This document shows positions 1-7,494 of a stretch of DNA of 12,512 nt, in pieces (position 1 is the first letter of the stretch; each line of letters opens with the position of its first letter). The stretch comes from Novosphingobium sp. UBA1948 (lineage in GTDB: Bacteria; Pseudomonadota; Alphaproteobacteria; Sphingomonadales; Sphingomonadaceae). Location: positions 1 through 12,512 of the forward strand of contig DDES01000111.1 in NCBI GenBank assembly GCA_002336765.1, written 5' to 3'. Under the pieces are notes generated by a model that saw only the letters and a list, made by a program, of their open reading frames with translations, was not told where the DNA came from and ran no database searches. Position numbers and translations under genes: made by a program.

Positions 1-2
1 AA

Positions 3-37
3 GCGCCCCTGCCCCGCACCAGCGGAGGCAGGGGCGC
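3..37 (-). terminator. Probable transcription terminator hairpin after the TonB receptor gene
   Basis: Bases 3-13 (GCGCCCCTGCC) and 27-37 are perfect 11-bp inverted repeats. Inside them, 14-17 and 22-25 can add four more pairs around an ACCA loop, leaving one bulged base at 26. The hairpin begins 11 bases beyond the receptor stop codon in the direction of transcription. Only two T residues follow on the minus strand before the window ends, so the length of any U tract cannot be judged. Position and stem strength favour a terminator. It could also serve a converging gene to the left, which is not visible. Confidence 0.7.
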
Positions 38-48
38 CAAGGGCCGGG

Positions 49-2394
49 TCAGAAGCGGAACGTGGCTTCCGCGCCGAAGGTGCGCGGCGCGCCCGGCGTG
101 AAGAAATCAAAGCCGAAGCTTTCGATATTCAGGGCATAGGCATTGTAATATTTGTTGAAAATATTGCGGGCCCAGATCGAGGCGCTGAACGACTTGGCAT
201 CATAGCGCAGGCTGCCATTGACCAGCGCATAACCCTCTTGCCCCCGCTTGAGTGGGCCTGCCGCCTGTCGCCCGTTGAACGGGTCGAAATACTGGTGCGA
301 AACATAGGACACATCGCCCTGCAAGGTCACGCTCTGGTCGCCCATGTCGAGCAGCTTGACGCTGGGCGACAGGCTGGCCGACCATTTTGGCGCGAAGGGG
401 AAGGCATTGCCGCCCAGCGCGATACCGCGCGGATCGGTGGCCGCCGCATCACCGGGCGCGAGGAACTGGCCATCGTCATAGCGCGTGTTGAGATAGGCCA
501 CCGAAGCGTCGATCTGCACACGCGGATGCGGGCGGGCCTTCATGTCCAGTTCAAAGCCATAGAGACGCCCGTTGAGCGAACGCAGGAAGGAGGCCCCGTT
601 CTGGATCTCCTGCACCTGCTGGCCCTTGTACTTGTTGTAGAACAGCGCGCCGTTGATCTGCAGCGCATTGCCCAGCATCCGCGCCTTGAAACCCGCTTCA
701 AAGGCATTGACGAATTCGGCGGGCACGAAATTGGGCACCGGAATGATCGACTGGCCATTGAACGAGCCCGAGCGATAGCCACGGCTGTAGCTGGTGTAGA
801 GCAGCATCCCGTCGGGCATGGTGTAGCTCAGGATCGCGCGGCCCGTGGGCTCGGTGCGCTTGTTGGCGATGGCGGGCACAATGCCGGTCAACACCGGCGC
901 GGCGGGCGCCACGCTGTTCGCGCCTGCCGAGGAATAGGTGTAGAGCGCGGGATTGCGACTGCTGTCATAGAGCAGCGAGCTGAAATCGGTGATACCGATC
1001 TTCTCGTGCGTCAGACGCCCGCCCAGCGTCAGCTTGAGCCGTTCGGTCAGTTTGAACTCGCTCTCCAGATAGGCGGCATAAGTCCATTGCGACTGGCGCA
1101 TCTGTTGGCGCGCGTCGATGGCCGTGGGGGGCAGCGTCGGGAAGAACTGGCCCGCCGGATTGAACTGGTTGGGGCCCGCCATCGCGTTGAACATGCCCAG
1201 ATAGTAATAGCGGTTGAGCAGATCGACCTGCTGCCACCCGAAATAGCCACCGCCGATCAGCTTGAAACCCTTGCCTTCATAAGTACCGTGCAGATCCTGC
1301 CCGAAAGAGCGGAACTTGGCCGTGTTGGGATCCCACTGGCCGATCAGGCTGGGCGAACCGTCAAAATCGAAGGGCTGGTAAAGCGAGCCATAGTCATAGC
1401 CCGTGACCGAGGTGACGGTGACATCGCCCGCGTTCCAGTCGGTCTTGAGATTGATGCCCCAGGTTTTGGTCTTGTAGCGCCCCTGGTTGGTGGCCGCCGA
1501 TTCCCGCTGGCCAAGGCCGGGGAAGGTGCGCCCCGCGATATCCGCGCCGCCGGGCGAAAGCTGATAGACAACGCCGGTCGTGCCGATCGGCGCCTGATCC
1601 GAGAAATAGGCGCGCAGCACCATATCCAGCGTCTCGGTCGGCCTGGCACGCAGCGTCGCGCGCCCTGCCCAGCTGTCGATCGAGTCATAATCGGCATTGC
1701 CGACATAGGGGTTGCTGGCGCCATAGCGGCCGGTGACATTCTTGATCACGCCATCGCGCGACAGGCGGGTCATCGCCACGCGCAGGCCCAGCTTGTCCTC
1801 GATCAGCGTGGCCTCGGCCGCAGCCGACACGTTGAAGCGGTTGTAATTGCCATAGCCCGCGGTGACATAGCCGTTGAAGCCCTTGAGGTCAGGCTTGCGG
1901 GTGATGATGTTGATCGCGCCGCCCGTGGTGTTGCGGCCATAGAGCGTGCCCTGCGGGCCCTTGAGCACTTCCACGCGCTCCAGATCGAACAGCGCCGAAC
2001 CGTGGCTGGCGCGGAAGCCCTGATAGACCTCGTCGAAATAGACGCCGATGGGCGATTGCGCATTGGGGTTGAATTCATTGGCCACGCCAATGCCGCGCAC
2101 GGTGAAATTGGGCTGGGTTTCCGAGAAGGGCGAGTTGACGCGCAGGTTGGGCACCAGCCCGTTGAGCGCGGTCGCATCCACCACACCCTTGGCGGCCAGT
2201 TCCCTGCTGCCCAGCGCGGCAATGGTCAGCGGCACTTTCTGGAGATTTTCGGCGCGGCGGTTGGCCGTCACCACAATATCGGCAATGGCCACATCAGCAG
2301 CCGGTGCGGCCTGCTCGGCCAGCGCGGGGCCAGCCACCGCCAGTGCGCCACACAGGGCGACGCTCGCCTTCAGCGTTATTTTCAAGCTCCTCAT
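49..2394 (-). CDS. TonB-dependent outer-membrane receptor
   Basis: This 781-residue protein is an outer-membrane beta-barrel transporter, driven by TonB-ExbBD, of the type abundant in sphingomonads. A signal peptide (residues 1-26, basic start, hydrophobic core, cut after PALA) is followed by a TonB-box/plug entry (IVVTANRRAENLQKVP, about 40-55). A typical plug domain follows, with FTVRGIG (97-103), the GVYFDEVY strand, and LERVEVLKGPQGTLYGRNTTGGAINIITRKP features around 138-168. The rest is barrel sequence, ending in Phe, as expected for BAM-assembled barrels. Length and architecture are complete. GGAG seven bases before the ATG supports this start. It lies 86 bases after the ligase gene, in the same direction as the catabolic operon, and is followed by a strong hairpin. 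The usual family annotation is siderophore receptor, but the context makes uptake of the aromatic substrate more likely. The ligand is inferred, not shown. Confidence 0.95.
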   Translation of the reverse strand: MRSLKITLKASVALCGALAVAGPALAEQAAPAADVAIADIVVTANRRAENLQKVPLTIAALGSRELAAKGVVDATALNGLVPNLRVNSPFSETQPNFTVRGIGVANEFNPNAQSPIGVYFDEVYQGFRASHGSALFDLERVEVLKGPQGTLYGRNTTGGAINIITRKPDLKGFNGYVTAGYGNYNRFNVSAAAEATLIEDKLGLRVAMTRLSRDGVIKNVTGRYGASNPYVGNADYDSIDSWAGRATLRARPTETLDMVLRAYFSDQAPIGTTGVVYQLSPGGADIAGRTFPGLGQRESAATNQGRYKTKTWGINLKTDWNAGDVTVTSVTGYDYGSLYQPFDFDGSPSLIGQWDPNTAKFRSFGQDLHGTYEGKGFKLIGGGYFGWQQVDLLNRYYYLGMFNAMAGPNQFNPAGQFFPTLPPTAIDARQQMRQSQWTYAAYLESEFKLTERLKLTLGGRLTHEKIGITDFSSLLYDSSRNPALYTYSSAGANSVAPAAPVLTGIVPAIANKRTEPTGRAILSYTMPDGMLLYTSYSRGYRSGSFNGQSIIPVPNFVPAEFVNAFEAGFKARMLGNALQINGALFYNKYKGQQVQEIQNGASFLRSLNGRLYGFELDMKARPHPRVQIDASVAYLNTRYDDGQFLAPGDAAATDPRGIALGGNAFPFAPKWSASLSPSVKLLDMGDQSVTLQGDVSYVSHQYFDPFNGRQAAGPLKRGQEGYALVNGSLRYDAKSFSASIWARNIFNKYYNAYALNIESFGFDFFTPGAPRTFGAEATFRF

Positions 2395-2425
2395 CCTCTT
2401 TCTCCACCTTTTCGCGTTTTTGTTG

Positions 2426-2462
2426 GCGCGCCCTGCCGGTCGGTTCCGGCCTTCGGGCGCGC
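2426..2462. other. Strong intergenic hairpin between ligase and receptor genes
   Basis: GCGCGCCC (2426-2433) pairs perfectly with GGGCGCGC (2455-2462). An inner stem pairs GCCGG (2435-2439) with CCGGC (2446-2450) around a six-base loop. On the minus strand it lies 18 bases after the ligase stop and about 30 bases before the receptor start. No U tract follows it in that direction; the minus strand reads CAACAAAAACG instead. It is therefore not a canonical intrinsic terminator. It may be a weak terminator, an RNA-processing or stability element, or a boundary that lets the receptor be expressed separately. Confidence 0.5.
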
Positions 2463-2480
2463 GGGTTTCAGGATCGTCCT

Positions 2481-4034
2481 TCAGGTCACGGCGCTGTGCC
2501 GCAGCATGTCACTCAGGCTCTTGCGCAGCACCTTGCCGGTGGCGTTGCGTGGCAAGGCCTCCAGCACGCGATAATGGCGCGGCAGTTTGAAACGGGCGAG
2601 GCGCGCTTCGGCAAAGGCGCGCATCTCCGCCTCGTCGAACACCGCCCCGCGCTTCAGCACCAGCGCCGCCGCCACCGATTCCCCCCAGCGCGCGTCGGCC
2701 ACGCCAAACACGCTGGCCTCGGCCACGGCGGGATGGCGGGCCAGCACGCGCTCCACCTCTTGCGGAAAGACATTTTCGCCGCCGGTGATGATGAGGTCCT
2801 TGATGCGATCGAGGATATAGACATAGCCCTCCGCATCGCAGGTTCCCGCATCGCCGGAGCGGAACCAACCATCGGGCGTCCATGCCCGCGACGTACGCTC
2901 GGCGTTGTTGAAATAGCCCGAAAAGAGATGCGGCCCGCGGATCTGGATCTCGCCCAGCTCGCCCAGTTCTGCCTCGCTGCCATCCTCGCGCGCGATGCGC
3001 AATTGCCCGCCCGCCACCGAGCGCCCCGCCGAGCGCAGCAATTCAGGCCGCCCCGCCAGCGCCTTGCGGTGATCCTCCGGCATCAGCATGGTGGTCACAC
3101 CCGCCGTCTCGGTCAGACCATAGCCCTGAATGAAATCGCAACCGAACATATCCAGCGCGCGGCGCAGCAGCCCCTCGCTGATCGGCGAGGCGCCATAGCA
3201 GATGCGGCGAACGCCTTGCACGCTGGTCAACCCGCGCTGTTCCGCCTCGTCCACGATCAGGTCGATCATCGCGGGCACCATCATTGTGCCCGCCACCGCG
3301 CCGCTGATGAACGTGTCGAGCGTCTGCGCCGCATCAAAGCGCGGGGGCAGCACGATATGCGCGCCCGACAGCAATCCGGCAAAGCCGGTGATGGTGGCAG
3401 CAATGTGGAACAGGGGCGTCACCACCAGCACACCGTCGCCCGGCCCATAGGGTTGGGTCAGACGGAACTGTTCGGTCTGCGCGACCCAGGCCCCTTGCGA
3501 GAGCACGATGCCGCTGGGCCGCCCCGTGGTGCCGCTGGTGTAGAGTTGAAACAGCGGCTCGGCCATCTGGGCATCACGGTCGGGCGCTGGCAGATCTGCG
3601 GCCTGCGCCAACCATGCCTCAAAAGCCACGACGCCCGTTGCAGCGCCATCCAGCCCGACCACTGGCGCGGCAAACCCGTCCCTGCGGCATTCCAGCAGCT
3701 TGACCACACCCTCGGCATCCGCCAGCGCCAGTCGCGGCGCGGCATCGGCCAGAATCTCGGCCAGTTCGGCAGGCGCCAATCGCGTGTTGAGCTGGGTGCA
3801 GACCGTGCCCGTGGCCGAGGCCGCGACCGTGGCCAACAGGCTCTCGCGCCGGTTGGCGGTGAGCACAACAAAGCGGTCGCCCGCCACCAGCCCCGCCCTC
3901 TGTAAAGCCGCCGCCATGCGCCCCGCCAGCGCCGCCGCCTGCGCAAAACCAACGGTGCCCGCCGCATCGCTGATCGCGGGGCAATCAGGATAGGTTTGCG
4001 CCAGCCAGCCCAGCCTGCGGTGCAGCGGGATCAT
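2481..4034 (-). CDS. AMP-forming acyl-CoA synthetase / carboxylate-CoA ligase
   Basis: This 517-residue enzyme of the ANL (AMP-binding) superfamily activates a carboxylic acid with ATP and CoA through an acyl-adenylate. Visible motifs are the P-loop YTSGTTGRPSG (165-175), the YGLTET motif (305-310), GWFRSGD (389-395), the hinge region with DRIKDLIITGGENVFP (409-424), and PRNATGK with catalytic Lys501. The P-loop has Ser174 where Lys is normally found. I start it at 4034 because GGAGG lies seven bases upstream and the ATG overlaps the ferredoxin stop (ATGA). An open frame of 44 more codons upstream is ferredoxin-gene shadow. As the last gene of the ring-cleavage operon, it most plausibly activates the acid released by the hydrolase or the substrate side chain. 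Fatty-acid, cyclohexanecarboxylate-like or aryl-alkanoate substrates are all possible. It is not PaaK-like in size or motif layout. Confidence 0.9.
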   Translation of the reverse strand: MIPLHRRLGWLAQTYPDCPAISDAAGTVGFAQAAALAGRMAAALQRAGLVAGDRFVVLTANRRESLLATVAASATGTVCTQLNTRLAPAELAEILADAAPRLALADAEGVVKLLECRRDGFAAPVVGLDGAATGVVAFEAWLAQAADLPAPDRDAQMAEPLFQLYTSGTTGRPSGIVLSQGAWVAQTEQFRLTQPYGPGDGVLVVTPLFHIAATITGFAGLLSGAHIVLPPRFDAAQTLDTFISGAVAGTMMVPAMIDLIVDEAEQRGLTSVQGVRRICYGASPISEGLLRRALDMFGCDFIQGYGLTETAGVTTMLMPEDHRKALAGRPELLRSAGRSVAGGQLRIAREDGSEAELGELGEIQIRGPHLFSGYFNNAERTSRAWTPDGWFRSGDAGTCDAEGYVYILDRIKDLIITGGENVFPQEVERVLARHPAVAEASVFGVADARWGESVAAALVLKRGAVFDEAEMRAFAEARLARFKLPRHYRVLEALPRNATGKVLRKSLSDMLRHSAVT

Positions 4035-4351
4035 GCCTGTGCCTCCCGCCGCACGAAGACCTCGCCCTGATCGACCTCCACCGCAAAGCACTGGAGATCG
4101 ACCGTGGCGGGCGCACTCAGCGCCTTGCCGGTGCGCACGCAGAATTTGGCCATGTGCCAAGGGCATTCCACCACGCCATCCTCGAACCAGCCATCGGCCA
4201 GCGAGGCGCGGTCATGGCTGCACCAGTCCGCCGTGGCATAGAAGGCGCCACCCTCCCTGTAGACGGCGATCGGTGTCTCACCCTCGATGCGGCGCACCTC
4301 GCCATCTTGCCAGCCCTCGACCATCCCTGCCGAAACACGTTCCTCAGCCAT
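4031..4351 (-). CDS. Rieske [2Fe-2S] ferredoxin component of the ring-hydroxylating dioxygenase
   Basis: This small soluble electron carrier (106 residues, the usual length for BphF/HcaC-type ferredoxins) passes electrons from a reductase to the dioxygenase alpha subunit. The Rieske cluster ligands are clear: Cys44-x-His46 (CSHDRASL) and Cys63-x2-His66 (CPWH). The gene overlaps the hydrolase stop by eight bases and the ligase start by four, so it looks translationally coupled. The ribosome site is weak (GGTGGGG, about 10 bases from the ATG), and Met10 is a less likely alternative start. The partner reductase is not encoded in this window. The alternative identity, a nitrite-reductase small-subunit-like (NirD) Rieske protein, is disfavoured by the operon context. 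Confidence 0.93.
   Translation of the reverse strand: MAEERVSAGMVEGWQDGEVRRIEGETPIAVYREGGAFYATADWCSHDRASLADGWFEDGVVECPWHMAKFCVRTGKALSAPATVDLQCFAVEVDQGEVFVRREAQA
4042..4047 (-). promoter_or_regulatory. Ribosome binding site that fixes the ligase start
   Basis: The minus strand reads GGGAGG here, seven bases before the ATG at 4034. This site, together with the ATGA overlap with the ferredoxin stop, decides the ligase start against a longer in-frame extension. Confidence 0.75.
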
Positions 4352-5186
4352 GCAGGAAAGGCCCCACCAAAGCGTTGAACTCCTCGGCTTTTTCCCACTG
4401 GGCCCAATGGCCGCAATGCGGCAGGATATGCATCCGCGCCTTGGGGATCTGCTTCATCAGGGTGAAGCCATTGTCGAGCGGCATCACCCGATCCTCGCGG
4501 CCCCACACGATCAGCGTTTCGTGCGGCAGCAGGTCGAGCCTTTCACGCCAGACATCGTCGGGCACCGGCGGGCGGCCATCGCGGAAACCGAAAGGCGGGC
4601 AGGCCAGCACATCGGGCGCCATTGCGGCCGACAGGCGTTGCTCGATCAATTCATCGGTGATGCGGGTCTTGTCATAGACCATTTCGGTGATGAAGGCCGA
4701 CAACCGCTCGCGCGAGGGGCCACTCCCCTCATAGAAACCCATCAGCATCTTGAGACCCGTGGTGGGCATCACCGTGGTGACGGGATAGCCACCGCCCGAG
4801 CCCATCAGCACCATCTTGCCAACCTTGTCCGGCCGCCGCAGCGCCAGCATCATCGAGGTGCCGCCGCCCAGCGAATTGCCAACCAGATGCGCCTTGTCCA
4901 GCCCCATCGCATCGAGCAGCTTGCCGATATGCAGGCCATAGAACTCGAAGAAGGCAGACGGGATCGGCATTTTCTGCGAACGGCCAAAACCGGGCAGATC
5001 GACCGTGATGACATGGAAATCGCGCGCCAGATGCTCGATATTGCGCGACCAGTTGGACAGGCCCGAAGCCCCCGGCCCCGCACCGTGGATCAACACCACG
5101 GGCTGGCCCGATCCGGCTTCGTGAATAAAGGTGTCGATACCATCGACATTCAGGACACGGCCTGCCCCGATGGGCTGAGCGGTCAT
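4344..5186 (-). CDS. Meta-cleavage product hydrolase (BphD/MhpC/HsaD family, alpha/beta hydrolase)
   Basis: This 280-residue C-C bond hydrolase would split the 2-hydroxy-6-oxo-hexa-2,4-dienoate formed by extradiol ring cleavage into a hydroxypentadienoate and a carboxylic acid. The oxyanion-hole motif HGAGPG is at 34-39. The nucleophile elbow GNSLGG carries Ser105, the acid is Asp232 (WGREDRVMP) and the base is His260 (PHCGHWAQWE), which is the complete family triad and spacing. I place the start at 5186 because GGGAG lies seven bases upstream. The open frame continues 38 codons further but with no family-like sequence. It lies directly after the ring-cleavage dioxygenase gene and overlaps the ferredoxin gene by eight bases. 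The size of the R group released is unknown, so the specific substrate (biphenyl, alkylbenzene, steroid or diterpenoid type) is left open. Confidence 0.93.
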   Translation of the reverse strand: MTAQPIGAGRVLNVDGIDTFIHEAGSGQPVVLIHGAGPGASGLSNWSRNIEHLARDFHVITVDLPGFGRSQKMPIPSAFFEFYGLHIGKLLDAMGLDKAHLVGNSLGGGTSMMLALRRPDKVGKMVLMGSGGGYPVTTVMPTTGLKMLMGFYEGSGPSRERLSAFITEMVYDKTRITDELIEQRLSAAMAPDVLACPPFGFRDGRPPVPDDVWRERLDLLPHETLIVWGREDRVMPLDNGFTLMKQIPKARMHILPHCGHWAQWEKAEEFNALVGPFLHG

Positions 5187-5193
5187 AGTCTTT

Positions 5194-5198
5194 CTCCC
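5194..5198 (-). promoter_or_regulatory. Ribosome binding site that fixes the hydrolase start
   Basis: The minus strand reads GGGAG here, followed by seven bases and the ATG at 5186. No comparable site precedes the first ATG of the longer open frame at 5300, which lies inside the upstream gene. Confidence 0.7.
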
Positions 5199-5212
5199 GT
5201 TCGTCGTGTGGT

Positions 5213-5239
5213 CCGGCGCCCCTTTTTTCGGGCGTCCGG
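5213..5239. other. Intergenic hairpin between ring-cleavage dioxygenase and hydrolase genes
   Basis: CCGG (5213-5216) and CGCCC (5217-5221) pair with GGGCG (5230-5234) and CCGG (5236-5239), with one bulged base at 5235. The loop is dominated by six T on the plus strand (A in the operon transcript). The nine pairs occupy the only sizeable gap (70 bases) inside the seven-gene operon. No U tract follows in the operon direction, so a true terminator is unlikely. RNA processing or differential stability between the upper and lower halves of the operon is the more natural reading, but this is inference. Confidence 0.5.
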
Positions 5240-5256
5240 TGTGTTTTCGGCAAAAG

Positions 5257-6147
5257 TCAGATGCGTTCGCGGCGGTGGCCCCACACGCTGATCGCGGCAT
5301 GATCGGTCACCGTCCATGTCGCGCGGTCCACCGCCAGACCCTCACAGCCATATTCCACCTCGAAGCCGCTGGGGCTGCGCACGTAGAAGCTGATCATGCG
5401 GTCGTTGGAATGGCGGCCCAGCGTAGCGGCGATCTCCATCCCCGCCGCCGTCACGCGGTCGAGCGCGCGGCCCACCTCGTCCATACCGGGCACTTCGAGC
5501 ATCAGGTGATGCACCCGTTTGGCGCCGGGCATCTTGGGCGCGATGGCGATGGTGTGGTGCCGCTGATTGCAATGCAGAAATAGCAGCGGGATTACCACAC
5601 CGGGCGCCGCCTCGAACATGATGCGATCCGACAGCGCCATGCCCAGCACGCGGGTATAGAAATCGAGCGCCTTGGCCGGATCGGCGGCATTGACAATCAC
5701 ATGGCCCAAACCACCCGCACCGGTCATGAAATGGCCGATCGGCTGGGGCGAATGGAACGGCACCTCGGGCATGATGCGGGGGCCATAGAACAGTTCGAGC
5801 GGCACACCGTCGGGATCGACCAGCCGCGCCAGTTCCATCACGCCGCGCGTGGCGGCCAGCGCGGAATCACGCTCGACCGGCCAGCCTGCCGCCGCCACCC
5901 GCGCCAGCACCGCCTCGAAACCGGCAGCATGGCCGCAGTCAAAGCCGAGATAGAGGCAATCCTCCTCGCCCGAAGGGTGCAGCGCAATGCGCCACGCCTG
6001 CTCGTCCATGCGATAGCGGGTCGAGCCATCCGGCCCGTCCGGCCCCGGCATCAGCCCCAGCACATGGGCGAAATCCGCCCAAGCATCCAGACTGCCGACG
6101 CCAATGCCGATATAGCCGAGCGCTCCTACTTCTGCCGCATCTGTCAT
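5257..6147 (-). CDS. Extradiol ring-cleavage dioxygenase (2,3-dihydroxybiphenyl 1,2-dioxygenase-like, type I VOC family)
   Basis: This 296-residue Fe(II) enzyme opens a catecholic ring next to the hydroxyl pair (meta cleavage). It has two vicinal-oxygen-chelate modules: a degenerate N-terminal half (about 8-125) and a catalytic C-terminal half. The iron ligands are His149 (GLGHVIV), His214 (RVHHLML) and Glu265 (SGFEVEYG). The acid-base residues His198 (NQRHH), His246 (GRHSND) and Tyr255 (SFY) match the BphC active-site set. Length is typical for BphC/HsaC. GGAGG six bases before the ATG at 6147 fixes the start; a TTG two codons earlier would touch the ribosome site. The ATG overlaps the preceding dehydrogenase stop (ATGA). 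The C-terminal tail, ending around ISVWGH, resembles both BphC and the steroid enzyme HsaC, so family membership is firm and substrate is not. Confidence 0.94.
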   Translation of the reverse strand: MTDAAEVGALGYIGIGVGSLDAWADFAHVLGLMPGPDGPDGSTRYRMDEQAWRIALHPSGEEDCLYLGFDCGHAAGFEAVLARVAAAGWPVERDSALAATRGVMELARLVDPDGVPLELFYGPRIMPEVPFHSPQPIGHFMTGAGGLGHVIVNAADPAKALDFYTRVLGMALSDRIMFEAAPGVVIPLLFLHCNQRHHTIAIAPKMPGAKRVHHLMLEVPGMDEVGRALDRVTAAGMEIAATLGRHSNDRMISFYVRSPSGFEVEYGCEGLAVDRATWTVTDHAAISVWGHRRERI

Positions 6148-6950
6148 TGGCAACCTCCATTAGCCGAGAGGAAGCCACGCACGCCGAGACCTCCGTCATA
6201 GTTGAGCACCATGCCGGTGGCGGGCACGATCTCGTCGCGCGCAGCCAGAAAGACATAGGCAGGGACATAATCCTCGATGGATGGAATGCGACCGACCGGC
6301 ACGATCTGCGCCGCCACGTCCTCGAAACCGAGCGAGCTGATCGTGGTGCTTTCCAACCCGAGGCTGGCCGGACCGGACAGGCCGGTCAGGATCGCGCCGG
6401 GGGCCACCGCATTGACGCGGATGGTGGGCGCCAGTTCATAGGCGAGTTGCCGCACCAGCCCGAGCCCTGCGTGTTTGGACGCGGTGTAGAGCGGGCCGCC
6501 ACCGTTGCTGAGGCTGGCCGCGTTGGACAGGGTGAAGATCATCGCCCCGCCGCTGTCGGCCAGCGCATCCACCGCCGCCCGGGCGCCCAGCAGATAGCCC
6601 AGCACATTGATCCCGAAAATTTCCTCGAAGCCCTTGGCCAGATCCGGCGCAGGCATCGAGCGCAGCGAGCGGTTGAAATCCCAGATGCCCGCATTGCCGA
6701 TGAAGCAATCGAGCTTGCCAAAGCGTACCAGCGCCACCTCCACCGCGCGCTGGTGGGCGGCGGCTTCGCGCACATCGCCCTCGCAAAACACCACCTTGTC
6801 GCCCAGTTCGGCCACCACATCGGCGGCGGGTGCCGCGCGGTCGAGCACCACGCAACGCGCGCCCTCGGCCACAAAGCGCCGCACGATGCCAAGGCCAAGC
6901 CCGCCCGCGCCGCCGGTGATATAGACGGATTGGTCCGTCAGTCTGCCCAT
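6144..6950 (-). CDS. cis-dihydrodiol dehydrogenase (BphB-like short-chain dehydrogenase)
   Basis: This 268-residue NAD-dependent enzyme rearomatises the dioxygenase product to a catechol. The glycine-rich nucleotide motif TGGAGGLG is at 12-19, and Asp37 at the end of the second strand favours NAD over NADP. The GNAGIWDF motif (85-92) and LSNGGGPLYTASK (147-159) are signatures of the BphB/TodD/HcaB group rather than of generic short-chain dehydrogenases. The catalytic residues Asn115, Ser142, Tyr155 and Lys159 fall at the positions I recall for BphB. The NYDGGLGVRGF tail is also family-specific. GGAGG lies six bases before the ATG. The gene sits 13 bases after the beta-subunit gene and shares ATGA with the extradiol dioxygenase start, so the three steps are made together. 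Confidence 0.95.
   Translation of the reverse strand: MGRLTDQSVYITGGAGGLGLGIVRRFVAEGARCVVLDRAAPAADVVAELGDKVVFCEGDVREAAAHQRAVEVALVRFGKLDCFIGNAGIWDFNRSLRSMPAPDLAKGFEEIFGINVLGYLLGARAAVDALADSGGAMIFTLSNAASLSNGGGPLYTASKHAGLGLVRQLAYELAPTIRVNAVAPGAILTGLSGPASLGLESTTISSLGFEDVAAQIVPVGRIPSIEDYVPAYVFLAARDEIVPATGMVLNYDGGLGVRGFLSANGGCQ
6154..6158 (-). promoter_or_regulatory. Ribosome binding site that decides the extradiol dioxygenase start
   Basis: The minus strand reads GGAGG, six bases before ATG 6147. The alternative TTG at 6153 would directly abut it, so the ATG is preferred and the protein begins MTDAAEVG. Confidence 0.8.
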
Positions 6951-6963
6951 GGCGCCCTCCCGA

Positions 6964-7494
6964 TCAGATAAAGAAGCTGAGGCTGCTGGTCAGCAGCGTG
7001 CTCTGGTCGAGCAGGATACGGCGGCGGGCGATCCGGAAGCCGCCCTCATGCGGGCGCAACACATCCTGCCGTTCGCCCGCGAAGATCTCGGTCTGCCGCT
7101 CCAGCCGGTTGCGATAGACGAGGAAAGCGGTGCGCACGGCTATGCCTTCGTCAGTTTCCCCATCGACGCGCAGATTGGTGATGAAATGCCGCGTGCGCGA
7201 GGGAGGGTCCTCGGCCCAATTGGTGCCGCTGGCAAATTTGCGCACCCGCATGTCGAGCGAGGCGTGGTCCTCGTCGAACATGGCGCTGTCCTTCGGACCG
7301 CCAAACTCGTGCTTGAGATCGCGGCCGGTGCGGGTGGTGCGCAGCGGCATGACATAGCGGATGTCGGGCGCGAACAGCGCCAGCCATTCAGGATAGCGCC
7401 GGTCGTCGAGCAGCGCCGCCTCGCCGTAGAAAAAGCGTTCGATGCGATAATGCAGCAGCATCTGTGCCAGATCATCCTTGACCTCAAGCATCAT
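6964..7494 (-). CDS. Ring-hydroxylating dioxygenase beta (small) subunit
   Basis: This 176-residue subunit packs with the alpha subunit in the usual alpha3-beta3 oxygenase. It carries no metal and has the NTF2-like cone fold. Family features are the N-terminal helix with HYRIERFFYGEAALLDDRRY (about 15-34), WLALFAPDIRYVMPLR (37-52), RTRHFITNLRV near 100-110, and the C-terminal end LLTSSLSFFI. Length fits HcaF/BphE-type subunits (about 170-190). The start at 7494 has AAGGAGG six bases upstream; the second ATG (7491) is possible and would change only one residue. It overlaps the alpha-subunit gene by 11 bases, so the two subunits are probably translated in a coupled, near-equal ratio. Confidence 0.94.
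   Translation of the reverse strand: MMLEVKDDLAQMLLHYRIERFFYGEAALLDDRRYPEWLALFAPDIRYVMPLRTTRTGRDLKHEFGGPKDSAMFDEDHASLDMRVRKFASGTNWAEDPPSRTRHFITNLRVDGETDEGIAVRTAFLVYRNRLERQTEIFAGERQDVLRPHEGGFRIARRRILLDQSTLLTSSLSFFI

Noticed and set aside
238..2574. Open frame of 778 codons on the plus strand opposite the receptor gene
   Set aside because: It is antisense to a clear TonB receptor. Its composition is rich in His, Arg, Gln and Ala with no domain, and it is a product of G+C-rich codon bias on the coding strand.
2304..3905. Open frame of 533 codons on the plus strand opposite the ligase gene
   Set aside because: It lies across the ligase gene and the intergenic hairpin, has low-complexity Arg/His/Ala content and no recognisable motif, and the ligase motifs on the other strand are complete.
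5213..5239. Reading the six-T run as an intrinsic terminator of a plus-strand gene
   Set aside because: The T run is in the loop, not after the stem, and no plus-strand gene ends here.
4287..5291. Plus-strand open frame of 334 codons opposite the hydrolase
   Set aside because: The hydrolase has its full catalytic triad on the minus strand; the plus-strand frame has no domain and no ribosome site.
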